64,000 nucleotides of DNA from Jeotgalicoccus marinus DSM 19772 (GCF_000425825.1 NZ_KE384460.1:272779-336778), one strand, 5' to 3'. Shown: positions 1 to 8,209, counted from the stretch's first letter. Program-made: numbers and translations. Notes: a model not told the origin generated them from the sequence alone.

Positions 1-1
1 G

Positions 2-1009
2 CGTAAGTGGCCTTGGATTGCTTTACTTATCTTCTTGTTGTTAGCAAGTTCAGCAAGTGCAGCCTTCTTCTTATGGGATAGAATACCGCCGACTGTAGAG
101 ATTGAGAACCTACAAAATATGACAGTCGAAGAAGCTGAATCTTACCTTGAATCGGAGTCTCTGGTCTTAGGTGAGATAGAGGAGACCTATGACGATAACT
201 TTGAAGAGGGTACAATTATAGAAACGACGCCAGTTTCTGGATCCGAAGTTGAAAGAGAAAGTGAAATCGATTTTCTAGTAAGTTTAGGAAAACAACCATT
301 TACAGTTGAAGATTATACAGGTGCGAACTTTGAAGAAACCAAAGCAGCTTTAGAAGAAGCTGGTTTTTCAAATGTGGTCGCTGAGTATGAATATTCTGAT
401 CAAGAAGTGGGTACAGTGCTTAGTCAATCTATCGAACAAGATGAAGAAGTTTATCCAGAAGAAGAGACGATGACTTTGACAGTTTCAGAAGGACATGAAC
501 CAATACCAATCACTAACTATACAGGTACGGACTTTGACACTGCTAAGTCAGAATTAGAAGCTCAAGGTTTCATCGTAAATGTGACAACAGAAGTTTACAG
601 TGATTCAGTAGCAGAAGGTGCGATAGTTTCTCAAGACCCTTCTTATGGAGATTTTTTACCTGGATCACAAATTAATGTTATCGTGTCATTAGGAGAAGCA
701 CCGCCAGAAGAAACGACCTATCAAATTTCACTAAATCTACCATATCCTGAATCATCAATATCTGGTTCTGAAAGTTCAGATTCAAAATCAGAATCAGAGA
801 GTGACTCTGAAGAAGAGGAATCTGAACCTGTGGATGCAAAAATTTATATTGACGATAAGGATAATGATATAGGTGAAGTAGCAGAGACGATAGAAATTAC
901 CGAAGATACGAATCACACAATTTCTCTAGTCCTTGAAGAAGGACAGGATGGATCATACAAAGTAGAAGTTGATGGTGAAGAAGTTATAAATGAAACAGTT
1001 GAAAATTAA
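2..1009 (+). CDS. prkC: PASTA-domain Ser/Thr protein kinase, C-terminal part (5' end outside window)
   Basis: The reading frame is already open at the window edge, so only the C-terminal part of the protein is visible. It begins with a basic residue pair followed by a hydrophobic membrane span (about residues 3-25 of the visible part). Outside the membrane come three PASTA repeats (each about 65-70 residues ending in a V-S-L-G or V-S-E-G strand), a Ser/Asp/Glu-rich linker and a C-terminal beta-rich domain. This is the layout of PrkC/Stk1, which senses muropeptides or lipid II through its PASTA repeats and phosphorylates cell-wall, division and translation targets. The kinase domain itself is not in the window. 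The next core gene in relatives, rsgA, is displaced here by oleT and a rhodanese gene. PrkC identity is firm from domains plus gene order. Confidence 0.93.
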   Translation, partial: RKWPWIALLIFLLLASSASAAFFLWDRIPPTVEIENLQNMTVEEAESYLESESLVLGEIEETYDDNFEEGTIIETTPVSGSEVERESEIDFLVSLGKQPFTVEDYTGANFEETKAALEEAGFSNVVAEYEYSDQEVGTVLSQSIEQDEEVYPEEETMTLTVSEGHEPIPITNYTGTDFDTAKSELEAQGFIVNVTTEVYSDSVAEGAIVSQDPSYGDFLPGSQINVIVSLGEAPPEETTYQISLNLPYPESSISGSESSDSKSESESDSEEEESEPVDAKIYIDDKDNDIGEVAETIEITEDTNHTISLVLEEGQDGSYKVEVDGEEVINETVEN

Positions 1010-1016
1010 GTAAATA

Positions 1017-1046
1017 TTGGCATTGGCTTTACTGTTTATATATAAT
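1017..1046 (+). promoter_or_regulatory. Sigma-A-type promoter of oleT
   Basis: TTGGCA (1017-1022) and TATAAT (1041-1046) are separated by 18 bases and lie just after the prkC stop codon. A start site near 1053 would give a leader of about 27 bases carrying GGAGG at 1066-1070. This suggests oleT is transcribed on its own and not only by read-through from prkC. Confidence 0.7.
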
Positions 1047-1079
1047 GGTGGAGTACATTCGAATTGGAGGAATGAAATT

Positions 1080-2348
1080 ATGGCAACACTTAAGAGGGAT
1101 AAGGGCCTAGATAATACTTTGAAAGTATTAAAGCAAGGTTATCTTTACACAACAAATCAGAGAAATCGTCTAAACACATCAGTTTTCCAAACTAAAGCAC
1201 TCGGTGGTAAACCATTCGTAGTTGTGACTGGTAAGGAAGGCGCTGAAATGTTCTACAACAATGATGTTGTTCAACGTGAAGGCATGTTACCTAAACGTAT
1301 CGTTAATACGCTTTTTGGTAAAGGTGCAATCCATACGGTAGATGGTAAAAAACACGTAGACAGAAAAGCATTGTTCATGAGCTTGATGACTGAAGGTAAC
1401 TTGAATTATGTACGAGAATTAACGCGTACATTATGGCATGCGAACACACAACGTATGGAAAGTATGGATGAGGTAAATATTTACCGTGAATCTATCGTAC
1501 TACTTACAAAAGTAGGAACACGTTGGGCAGGCGTTCAAGCACCACCTGAAGATATCGAAAGAATCGCAACAGACATGGACATCATGATCGATTCATTTAG
1601 AGCACTTGGTGGTGTCTTTAAAGGTTACAAGGCATCAAAAGAAGCACGTCGTCGTGTTGAAGATTGGTTAGAAGAACAAATTATTGAGACTCGTAAAGGG
1701 AATATTCATCCACCAGAAGGTACAGCACTTTACGAATTTGCACATTGGGAAGACTACTTAGGTAACCCAATGGACTCAAGAACTTGTGCGATTGACTTAA
1801 TGAACACATTCCGCCCATTAATCGCAATCAACAGATTCGTTTCATTCGGTTTACACGCGATGAACGAAAACCCAATCACACGTGAAAAAATTAAATCAGA
1901 ACCTGACTATGCATATAAATTCGCTCAAGAAGTTCGTCGTTACTATCCATTCGTTCCATTCCTTCCAGGTAAAGCGAAAGTAGACATCGACTTCCAAGGC
2001 GTTACAATTCCTGCAGGTGTAGGTCTTGCATTAGATGTTTATGGTACAACGCATGATGAATCACTTTGGGACGATCCAAATGAATTCCGCCCAGAAAGAT
2101 TCGAAACTTGGGACGGATCACCATTTGACCTTATTCCACAAGGTGGTGGAGATTACTGGACAAATCACCGTTGTGCAGGTGAATGGATCACAGTAATCAT
2201 CATGGAAGAAACAATGAAATACTTTGCAGAAAAAATAACTTATGATGTTCCAGAACAAGATTTAGAAGTGGACTTAAACAGTATCCCAGGATACGTTAAG
2301 AGTGGCTTTGTAATCAAAAATGTTCGCGAAGTTGTAGACAGAACATAA
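1080..2348 (+). CDS. oleT: Cytochrome P450 fatty-acid peroxygenase/decarboxylase OleT (CYP152 family)
   Basis: The 422-residue protein matches my memory of Jeotgalicoccus OleT, an H2O2-dependent soluble P450 that decarboxylates long-chain free fatty acids to terminal alkenes and also alpha/beta-hydroxylates them. The residues that define the enzyme are present: Phe79 and His85 (LFGKGAIH), Arg245 (carboxylate anchor, in FRPL), the ExxR pair Glu284/Arg287, and heme-ligand Cys365 in HRCAGEW. His85 is the residue that separates OleT from the Gln-bearing hydroxylases such as BSbeta. The start at 1080 is preferred to an in-frame start at 1017 because GGAGG (1066-1070) lies 9 bases upstream and it gives the known N-terminus (MATLKRDKGL). 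It has its own promoter and terminator and is flanked by core genes. Phe codons are mostly TTC, as in highly expressed genes. Confidence 0.97.
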   Translation: MATLKRDKGLDNTLKVLKQGYLYTTNQRNRLNTSVFQTKALGGKPFVVVTGKEGAEMFYNNDVVQREGMLPKRIVNTLFGKGAIHTVDGKKHVDRKALFMSLMTEGNLNYVRELTRTLWHANTQRMESMDEVNIYRESIVLLTKVGTRWAGVQAPPEDIERIATDMDIMIDSFRALGGVFKGYKASKEARRRVEDWLEEQIIETRKGNIHPPEGTALYEFAHWEDYLGNPMDSRTCAIDLMNTFRPLIAINRFVSFGLHAMNENPITREKIKSEPDYAYKFAQEVRRYYPFVPFLPGKAKVDIDFQGVTIPAGVGLALDVYGTTHDESLWDDPNEFRPERFETWDGSPFDLIPQGGGDYWTNHRCAGEWITVIIMEETMKYFAEKITYDVPEQDLEVDLNSIPGYVKSGFVIKNVREVVDRT

Positions 2349-2357
2349 TAATTATAG

Positions 2358-2397
2358 AAAAAGTGGCAAGCCCCTTTGGGAGCTTGCCACTTTTTTT
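2358..2397. terminator. Terminator between oleT and the convergent rhodanese gene
   Basis: An 11-bp perfect stem (AAGTGGCAAGC at 2361-2371 with its complement at 2382-2392) is flanked by A-run and T-run, so it can end transcription from both directions. Confidence 0.9.
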
Positions 2398-2468
2398 ATG
2401 ATTATATAGTTTTTGATTGGTTGTGTGCTTCGGATGATGATGAAGATTGCACATCACCCCTTCTGTAT

Positions 2469-2768
2469 CTAAAAATAACTTCTCACACCATGGTATTTAC
2501 TCATACCGCCTTCTATATTGTTAGCATTGTAACCATGTAGAAGCATGTGGTCCTGAACACGTTTTGATCGGCCACCTGATTTACATACTAAGTAATATTC
2601 TTTACTCTTATCCAACGTGAGTTCATCTAGATTAAAGGTACTTAATGGGTAGTGTACTGCTCCAGGAAGAAATCCTGTTTCTTTTAATTCTTCAGTTTCT
2701 CTGACATCAATGACAACTTTCCCATCTTTACCGAGTACTGTATTAATTTCATTAATATTAATATCCAT
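2469..2768 (-). CDS. Single-domain rhodanese-like sulfurtransferase
   Basis: The 99-residue protein is one complete rhodanese domain: the VIDVRE strand-turn near residues 19-24, the GFLPGAVHYPL segment, and an active-site loop CKSGGR with Cys62 as the likely persulfide-carrying residue. Such small proteins move sulfane sulfur between cysteine persulfides and acceptors in the cytoplasm. The physiological acceptor cannot be told from sequence. The gene has a good Shine-Dalgarno (GGAGG complement at 2775-2779). It runs convergent to oleT and divergent from rsgA, and I do not recall it at this point of the staphylococcal order, so together with oleT it forms a two-gene insertion between prkC and rsgA. 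Confidence 0.88.
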   Translation of the reverse strand: MDININEINTVLGKDGKVVIDVRETEELKETGFLPGAVHYPLSTFNLDELTLDKSKEYYLVCKSGGRSKRVQDHMLLHGYNANNIEGGMSKYHGVRSYF

Positions 2769-2810
2769 TTTAAACCTCCATAATCATTATCCATTTACAT
2801 ATACCAATCA

Positions 2811-2839
2811 TTTTATCATACATAATAAATTGATATAAT
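2811..2839 (+). promoter_or_regulatory. Extended -10 promoter before rsgA
   Basis: TGATATAAT (2831-2839) is an extended -10 element; the -35 region is weak (TTTTAT or TTATCA around 2811-2818). A second TATAAT lies at 2851-2856. Placed 33-41 bases before the rsgA start. Confidence 0.5.
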
Positions 2840-2871
2840 AGACTAGTACTTATAATAAACTGAGGTGTTGT

Positions 2872-3732
2872 ATGCAAAAAGGGAAAATTGTAAAAGCTTT
2901 AAGTGGTTTTTATTATGTATTATCAGATGACAAGATATATTCGACTAGAGCACGTGGTCTCTTTAGAAAGAATGATGAAAGTCCCTTAGTGGGCGATGAA
3001 GTTAAATTTCAAATCGAAAATGAAGATGAAGGCTATATTACCGAAATTTTGCCTCGTAGAAATGCTTTAGTTCGTCCACCGGTTGCAAACATCGATCAGC
3101 TCTTGGTGACGGCAAGCTTGAAGTCTCCGGATTTTAGCTACTATTTACTCGATCGTTTCATTGCCTATAGTGAAGCGAATGACATTGATCCTGTCATCAT
3201 TGTGACAAAGAACGACCTTAACGATGACAAGGAATTGATTCATGAAATTGAGGAAACTTACGGTCATATTTATGAAGTTCACTTTACGGATAAAACACAT
3301 ATCAGAGATGATTTACAGGACCTTTTCTCAGGGAAAACAAGTGTGCTCGCTGGGCAATCTGGTGCGGGAAAATCAACCTTACTTAACACACTACTCCCTG
3401 AACTTGAACTCAAGACAGATGAGATTTCCAATGCTTTAAACCGTGGTAAGCATACGACCCGTCATGTAGAACTAATTGATCATGATGGTGGATATATTGC
3501 GGATACACCGGGATTCTCAACGATTGAATTTATGAACATCGACAAATATAATATCAAATTTTGCTTTATAGATTTTAATCAATATAGCTGTAAATTCCGA
3601 GAATGTCTCCACATTAATGAACCTAAATGTGGTGTCAAACAAGCGGTTGAAGATGGTGAACTTAAACAGAGTCGCTACGACAGTTATGTCAAAATTTATA
3701 ATGAAATTGACAATAGAAAAGAGAGGTACTAA
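2872..3732 (+). CDS. rsgA: Ribosome small subunit-dependent GTPase RsgA (YloQ)
   Basis: The 286-residue protein shows the circularly permuted GTPase order G4-G1-G3: TKND (112-115), GQSGAGKS (161-168) and DTPG (211-214). An N-terminal OB-fold precedes them, and a zinc knuckle (Cys240, Cys245, His247, Cys253) follows. RsgA binds immature 30S particles and releases late assembly factors on GTP hydrolysis; in staphylococci it is a target of (p)ppGpp. It leads a tight group with rpe (2-base gap) and thiN, the usual order after prkC. Confidence 0.96.
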   Translation: MQKGKIVKALSGFYYVLSDDKIYSTRARGLFRKNDESPLVGDEVKFQIENEDEGYITEILPRRNALVRPPVANIDQLLVTASLKSPDFSYYLLDRFIAYSEANDIDPVIIVTKNDLNDDKELIHEIEETYGHIYEVHFTDKTHIRDDLQDLFSGKTSVLAGQSGAGKSTLLNTLLPELELKTDEISNALNRGKHTTRHVELIDHDGGYIADTPGFSTIEFMNIDKYNIKFCFIDFNQYSCKFRECLHINEPKCGVKQAVEDGELKQSRYDSYVKIYNEIDNRKERY

Positions 3733-3734
3733 AT

Positions 3735-4379
3735 ATGGCAAAGGTATTACCGTCACTTTTAGCAAGTGATTTTTCAAAGTTAGCTACAGAGATAAAAGAA
3801 ATGGAAGATGCAGGCGCTGATATTTTTCATTTAGATATAATGGATGGTCAGTTTGTTCCTAATATTTCTTATGGTATTCCTGTGTGCCAAGCAATCGCAC
3901 AGCATGCTAGTATACCATTGGATGTCCATTTGATGACCTATGATCCCACTCAGTTTGTAGAAGAATTTAAAAACATGGGTGTAGACATGTTGTCGTTTCA
4001 TATAGAGGCGACACCACATGCGCATAGAGCAATACAGTTGATTAAGTCTTCAGGAATGAAGGCAGGGATTGCACTAAATCCACAAACACCAGTTGAAGCT
4101 GTAAAACATTTACTAAAGGATCTTGATTTCGTTTTAATCATGACAGTGAATCCAGGCTTTGGTGGACAGGCCTTTATTGACATGTGCTTAGATAAGTTGG
4201 ACGAACTTACAACCATAAAGCATAATTCTAACTTAGACTTTGATATTGAAGTAGACGGTGGTATTAATGATAAGACTGGCGCACTTTGTAAAGCGCACGG
4301 TGCAAACCTACTAGTGAGTGGGTCATATTTATTTAAAGCAGAAGACAAACAACAAACGATTAGGAACCTAAAGGAATGA
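3735..4379 (+). CDS. rpe: Ribulose-phosphate 3-epimerase
   Basis: The 214-residue TIM-barrel enzyme interconverts ribulose 5-phosphate and xylulose 5-phosphate in the pentose phosphate pathway. Diagnostic segments are PSLLASDF at the N-terminus, the metal-site stretch HLDIMDGQFVPN with the later DVHLM, the phosphate-loop region NPGFGGQ, and EVDGGI. Length is typical for the family. It starts 2 bases after rsgA, with a GAGAGG Shine-Dalgarno inside the end of that gene, which points to translational coupling. Confidence 0.96.
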   Translation: MAKVLPSLLASDFSKLATEIKEMEDAGADIFHLDIMDGQFVPNISYGIPVCQAIAQHASIPLDVHLMTYDPTQFVEEFKNMGVDMLSFHIEATPHAHRAIQLIKSSGMKAGIALNPQTPVEAVKHLLKDLDFVLIMTVNPGFGGQAFIDMCLDKLDELTTIKHNSNLDFDIEVDGGINDKTGALCKAHGANLLVSGSYLFKAEDKQQTIRNLKE

Positions 4380-4383
4380 TCAT

Positions 4384-4995
4384 ATGCCTCACATCAATGT
4401 GCTCTTACGGGATATAAAGGTTAAACCCTTATTAGAAGGCCCATGGTCTGGAGTCGATGCTGGTGTTTTGGGTCTACATAATAATAATTTTGACATCATG
4501 CATCTCTATGGTGACTTTGATAGTGTTTCAGAGCTTGAACTTGAAAAGTTACAAGAAAAGCTAGACTTTGAAATTTCACCAGCGGAAAAAGATTTTACAG
4601 ATTCTGAAATTGCTTTAAAGGCACTTGCTGAAGCGGGTTATACGAGTATTGATGTTTACGGTGCACTCGGTGGACGAATCGATCATGAGTTAATTAACAT
4701 TCAACTGTTAAAAAACCCGCAACTTAGAGAATTAAATATTAGACTTATCGATGACAAAAACATCATAAGTCTGTTACCATCAGGTAGGCACAATCTGTCA
4801 AAGACGTCGTTGACATATGTCTCATTTGTTCCGTTTTACGATGAGACTTGTTTAACCTTGTCAGGTTTTAAATATAACTTAACGGATAAATATATTAGTA
4901 TTGGTGAAACATTGACCGTCTCAAATGAGTTTCAAAACGATGAAGCCTTTGTTGAAACGAGTCATGATTTATTAATGATAAATTCTTCAGATTAG
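4384..4995 (+). CDS. thiN: Thiamine pyrophosphokinase
   Basis: The 203-residue protein has the GDFDSVS nucleotide-binding motif (about residues 40-46), the Asp-rich FTDSEIAL segment, and YGALGGRIDHEL typical of thiamine pyrophosphokinases, which make the cofactor thiamine diphosphate from thiamine and ATP. It follows rpe by 4 bases in the operon order usual for staphylococci and bacilli. No thiamine riboswitch is visible upstream, so expression should follow rsgA-rpe. Confidence 0.92.
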   Translation: MPHINVLLRDIKVKPLLEGPWSGVDAGVLGLHNNNFDIMHLYGDFDSVSELELEKLQEKLDFEISPAEKDFTDSEIALKALAEAGYTSIDVYGALGGRIDHELINIQLLKNPQLRELNIRLIDDKNIISLLPSGRHNLSKTSLTYVSFVPFYDETCLTLSGFKYNLTDKYISIGETLTVSNEFQNDEAFVETSHDLLMINSSD

Positions 4996-5005
4996 AGGTG
5001 GATGA

Positions 5006-5707
5006 ATGATATTTGCAGGTGCAATTGTCAACGCATTAGCGATCATCGTTGGTGGGTTACTCGGTATGGTATTAACCTTTATACCTGAGCACATTAAAGA
5101 TGCAATAATGAAAATACAGGGTGTTTTTATTATTGCCATGGGTATACAAATGGTTGTCGGTGCGACCGACATTTTGACAACGCTTATATCACTCATTATT
5201 GGTGTAGTTGTTGGTGAAGTGATTCAATTGGAAAAACAATTAAACCGCATGGGTCACCTACTAGAGTATAAACTTGGTGACAAGCATGGGGGTAATATCT
5301 CTCAAGGTTTAATTTCAGGGATGTTAATCTTTATAGTCGGTGCGATGGGCATTGTCGGTGGTTTGGATGCAGGTCTACGCGGGAACAATGATGTCCTGTA
5401 TACAAAATCAGCGATGGACTTCTTCATTGCCTTAGTTATGACAGCGGCCTACGGTCGTGGCGTTATTTTTTCAGGTATTCCTACATTTATTTATACAGCA
5501 CTGATCATTATTAGTGCACGTCTAATTGCTGCTTTTATACCTGAAGGGACACTCAATTTGATGATAGATCAAGTGAGTGCAACTGGAGGGGTAATTCTAC
5601 TTGCTATCGGTTTAAATATGTTAAATGTGACCACAATGCGAGTAGGGAATATGATTCCAGCAATCTTTATTGGTATGATTTTAGTTTGGATGATTTCATT
5701 CTTCTAA
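5006..5707 (+). CDS. DUF554 (YdfK-type) integral membrane protein
   Basis: The 233-residue protein is almost entirely hydrophobic with about six to seven predicted membrane spans, the first from the very N-terminus (GAIVNALAIIVGGLLGMVL). Gly-rich stretches such as FIVGAMGIVGGLDAGLRG and the loop DVLYTKSAMDFFIAL are typical of the DUF554 family, whose function is not established. Translation starts 10 bases after the thiN stop with an AGAGGTGG Shine-Dalgarno. A strong palindromic terminator closes the rsgA-rpe-thiN-DUF554 group. A transport role is a reasonable guess, not shown by sequence. Confidence 0.85.
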   Translation: MIFAGAIVNALAIIVGGLLGMVLTFIPEHIKDAIMKIQGVFIIAMGIQMVVGATDILTTLISLIIGVVVGEVIQLEKQLNRMGHLLEYKLGDKHGGNISQGLISGMLIFIVGAMGIVGGLDAGLRGNNDVLYTKSAMDFFIALVMTAAYGRGVIFSGIPTFIYTALIIISARLIAAFIPEGTLNLMIDQVSATGGVILLAIGLNMLNVTTMRVGNMIPAIFIGMILVWMISFF

Positions 5708-5710
5708 ATA

Positions 5711-5747
5711 AAAAAGCCGTCAGATCAATTGATCTGACGGCTTTTTT
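5711..5747. terminator. Bidirectional terminator, perfect palindrome
   Basis: Positions 5711-5728 and 5729-5746 are exact reverse complements (36-bp palindrome with GCCGTCAGATC arms and A/T-run ends). It can serve both the plus-strand DUF554 gene and the minus-strand rpmB. Confidence 0.92.
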
Positions 5748-5751
5748 AATA

Positions 5752-5940
5752 TTAAACGCGTTCTACTTTACCAGATTTTAGTGCACGAGCTGAAACCCAA
5801 ACTTTTTTAGGCTTACCGTCAACTAAAATTCTTACTTTTTGTAGGTTAGCTCCAAAAGTTCTCTTATTAGCGTTTAGCGCGTGAGAACGGTTGTTACCAC
5901 TTCTAGATCTACGTCCAGTTACATAACATTCTTTGACCAT
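5752..5940 (-). CDS. rpmB: 50S ribosomal protein L28
   Basis: The 62-residue protein carries the L28 signature (CYVTGR near the start, NRSHALNA, then [20 protein letters not shown]). The ATG at 5938-5940 is chosen over an in-frame GTG at 5947-5949 because the latter overlaps the AGGAG Shine-Dalgarno and because 62 residues is the usual staphylococcal length. It lacks the paired CXXC zinc motifs, so it is the zinc-independent form. It lies on the minus strand, divergent from the Asp23-family gene, an arrangement shared with S. aureus and Bacillus. Confidence 0.97.
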   Translation of the reverse strand: MVKECYVTGRRSRSGNNRSHALNANKRTFGANLQKVRILVDGKPKKVWVSARALKSGKVERV

Positions 5941-6074
5941 GTGTCCCACTCCTCTACTTAAAATTACATAATCATGTTCTTTTATACTTTATGCATACTC
6001 TAATATGGTACACTAAGACAAATGATAAGACAATAGAAATTTTTAGAAAATGTTTAGAAAAACTGTAATAACAC

Positions 6075-6109
6075 TTGTATTTGACTAGTGGTTTTGCTTA
6101 TAATTATAT
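6075..6109 (+). promoter_or_regulatory. Promoter region for the Asp23-family/fakA operon
   Basis: Two overlapping sigma-A-like readings are possible: TTGTAT (6075-6080) with TATAAT (6099-6104) at 18 bases, or TTGACT (6081-6086) with TTATAT (6104-6109) at 17 bases. Both sit just upstream of the 6131 start. Confidence 0.6.
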
Positions 6110-6130
6110 GATGTATTGGAGGCGAATTAA

Positions 6131-6499
6131 ATGGCGCTAGAAATTGTAAATGATTTAGGTAAAATTGAAATTTCAACGGATGTAATTGCGAATATCGCTG
6201 GTGGTACTGTCGTAGAATCTTACGGTGTTGTTGGGATGGCATCTAAGAACCAAGTCCGCGATGGTTTTGCTGAACTCCTAGGTAAAGAAAACTATTCACG
6301 TGGAGTAATCGTTGAAAATAATGAAGGTAAGTTGACAATCGAGTTATATATAATTGCCGGTTACGGTGTGAAAATATCAGAAGTTGCTTCAAATGTACAA
6401 ACTTCAGTAAAATATAAATTAGAAAAAACATTGGGCTTAAATATAGAAGCTGTGAATATACACGTTCAAGGCGTGCGTATTATCTCAACAGATGAGTAA
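6131..6499 (+). CDS. Asp23/Gls24 family protein (YloU-like)
   Basis: The 122-residue protein has the Asp23/Gls24 fold pattern: G-K-I-E-I-S-T-D-V-I near the start, then A-G-G-T-V-V-E-S-Y-G-V-V-G-M-A, a central I-V-E-N-N-E-G-K-L-T-I strand pair and a C-terminal VNIHVQGVRI strand. Family members are small cytoplasmic or membrane-associated envelope-stress proteins; the YloU branch is always next to fakA. It has a GGAGGCG Shine-Dalgarno and its own promoter, and probably forms a two-gene operon with fakA, 21 bases downstream. Confidence 0.9.
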   Translation: MALEIVNDLGKIEISTDVIANIAGGTVVESYGVVGMASKNQVRDGFAELLGKENYSRGVIVENNEGKLTIELYIIAGYGVKISEVASNVQTSVKYKLEKTLGLNIEAVNIHVQGVRIISTDE

Positions 6500-6520
6500 C
6501 CAGGGAGGATTTACAAGATA

Positions 6521-8170
6521 ATGAACAAAATAGATGGCGTAATGTTCCGACAAATGATTAAAAACGGAGCACAAAACCTAAAAAAGAATGCAGATTATGT
6601 TGATTCATTAAACGTATTTCCGGTCCCAGACGGCGACACAGGTACGAACATGAATCTTTCGATGTCTTCAGGTGCGAGTGAAGTCGAACCGGTAGACGAT
6701 AAGCATATTGGTACAGTAGGTAAGCACTTTTCAAAAGGCTTACTTATGGGCGCACGTGGAAACTCAGGTGTCATACTATCTCAATTATTTAGAGGCTTCT
6801 CTAAGGCGATTGAAGATAAGGATACGGTCGATACAGATCAGTTTATTGCAGCGTTTAAACAGGGTGTTAAAACTGCATATAAAGCAGTGATGAAACCAGT
6901 TGAAGGTACAATATTAACTGTCGCAAAGGACGCATCTAAAAAAGCTGCTGAATTTGAAGGCCAAGATAAGTCAATTATCGAAGTGATGCAAGCGACTTTA
7001 GAAGAGGCAAAAGCTTCATTGAAGCGTACGCCTGAATTGTTACCAGTCTTAAAAGAGGTTGGTGTGGTCGATTCTGGTGGACAAGGTTTAGTCTATGTTT
7101 ATGAAGGTTTCTTAAGTGCTTTAACAGGTCAAGAAATCGAAGAGGACGAAGATCAATTAAACAATGAGTTATTAGTGGATTCTCATGACCACGACAATGA
7201 TTTCGATGACTTTATGAGTGTCGATGATATCGAGTTTGGTTATTGTACTGAATTCATGGTGCGTTTCGAAGATGGTAAACGTGCCTTTGATGAAGATGAA
7301 TTCCGTCAAGAGATGAGTGACTTTGGTGATTCTTTACTCGTCATTTCTGATGATGAAATTGTAAAAGTTCACGTCCACACTGAAACACCTGGTGAGGCGT
7401 TCACATATGGTCAAACATACGGTGAATTAATTAAACTTAAAGTTGAAAACATGCGTGAGCAGTTCAGAACAGTTCACGGCAATAAAAATGATAAAGTAGC
7501 TGAGAAACAATCATACGATACTGCCATAATCACAGTATCAAGTGGAGAAGGCATAAACGAGTTGTTTAAGAGTATCGGAGTGACTCATGTCATCAACGGT
7601 GGCCAAACAATGAATCCTTCTACTGAGGACATTGTCAATGTCATTAAAGATGAAGATGTAAAAGAAGTCTTGATACTACCTAATAATAAGAATATTGTGA
7701 TGGCAGCAGAACAAGCCACGTACATGCTCGATATTCCTTCAGCAGTGGTTTCGACAACATCAATCCCTGAAGGTTTAGCTGCAATGCTTAGCTTTAACCC
7801 AGAAGCAGAATTATCAGAGAATAAAGCGCAGATGACTAAAGCATTTGAATTTGTCCAAACAGGACAAGTGACATATTCAGTCAGAGATACTAAAATAGAT
7901 GGCATAGAGATTAAAAAAGACCAGCATATGGGTATCGCAAATGGTAAAATCATTACTGCTAGTGACTCAAAACATACGACGCTAAAAGATCTAATTAACA
8001 ATATGATTGATGAGGATACTGAAATCATCACTGTACTTATCGGTGAAGAAGGTACTGAAGAAGAAGTTGAATCAGTGATTGAATCAATAGAAGCAGAAAA
8101 TGAAGATGTAGAATTTGAAGTTCATAACGGTGCACAGCCCGTATACAGCTACTTAATTTCTGTTGAATAA
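6521..8170 (+). CDS. fakA: Fatty acid kinase catalytic subunit FakA (YloV, DhaL domain)
   Basis: The 549-residue protein begins with a DhaL/Dak2 ATP-binding domain (VFPVPDGDTGTNM at residues 31-43, then GARGNSGVILSQ), followed by the FakA central and C-terminal domains. FakA phosphorylates free fatty acids that are presented by a separate FakB carrier, giving acyl-phosphate for PlsY or PlsX. No fakB is seen in the window. The product is directly relevant to OleT, which consumes the same substrate pool. A strong terminator follows, so the transcript ends before the serine dehydratase genes. Confidence 0.95.
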   Translation: MNKIDGVMFRQMIKNGAQNLKKNADYVDSLNVFPVPDGDTGTNMNLSMSSGASEVEPVDDKHIGTVGKHFSKGLLMGARGNSGVILSQLFRGFSKAIEDKDTVDTDQFIAAFKQGVKTAYKAVMKPVEGTILTVAKDASKKAAEFEGQDKSIIEVMQATLEEAKASLKRTPELLPVLKEVGVVDSGGQGLVYVYEGFLSALTGQEIEEDEDQLNNELLVDSHDHDNDFDDFMSVDDIEFGYCTEFMVRFEDGKRAFDEDEFRQEMSDFGDSLLVISDDEIVKVHVHTETPGEAFTYGQTYGELIKLKVENMREQFRTVHGNKNDKVAEKQSYDTAIITVSSGEGINELFKSIGVTHVINGGQTMNPSTEDIVNVIKDEDVKEVLILPNNKNIVMAAEQATYMLDIPSAVVSTTSIPEGLAAMLSFNPEAELSENKAQMTKAFEFVQTGQVTYSVRDTKIDGIEIKKDQHMGIANGKIITASDSKHTTLKDLINNMIDEDTEIITVLIGEEGTEEEVESVIESIEAENEDVEFEVHNGAQPVYSYLISVE

Positions 8171-8179
8171 AGAAGACTG

Positions 8180-8209
8180 GCCGCATCGGTTAACCCGATG
8201 CGGCTTTTT
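8180..8209 (+). terminator. Terminator after fakA
   Basis: A 10-bp GC-rich stem (8180-8189 with 8195-8204, loop TTAAC) is followed by TTTTT. Confidence 0.9.

Noticed and set aside
1017-1079. Longer OleT starting at 1017
   Set aside because: The start codon coincides with the -35 element and has no Shine-Dalgarno; the ATG at 1080 has GGAGG and gives the known N-terminus.
1-2768. Mobile element carrying oleT
   Set aside because: No transposase, integrase, terminal repeats or target duplication could be seen, and codon use is host-like.
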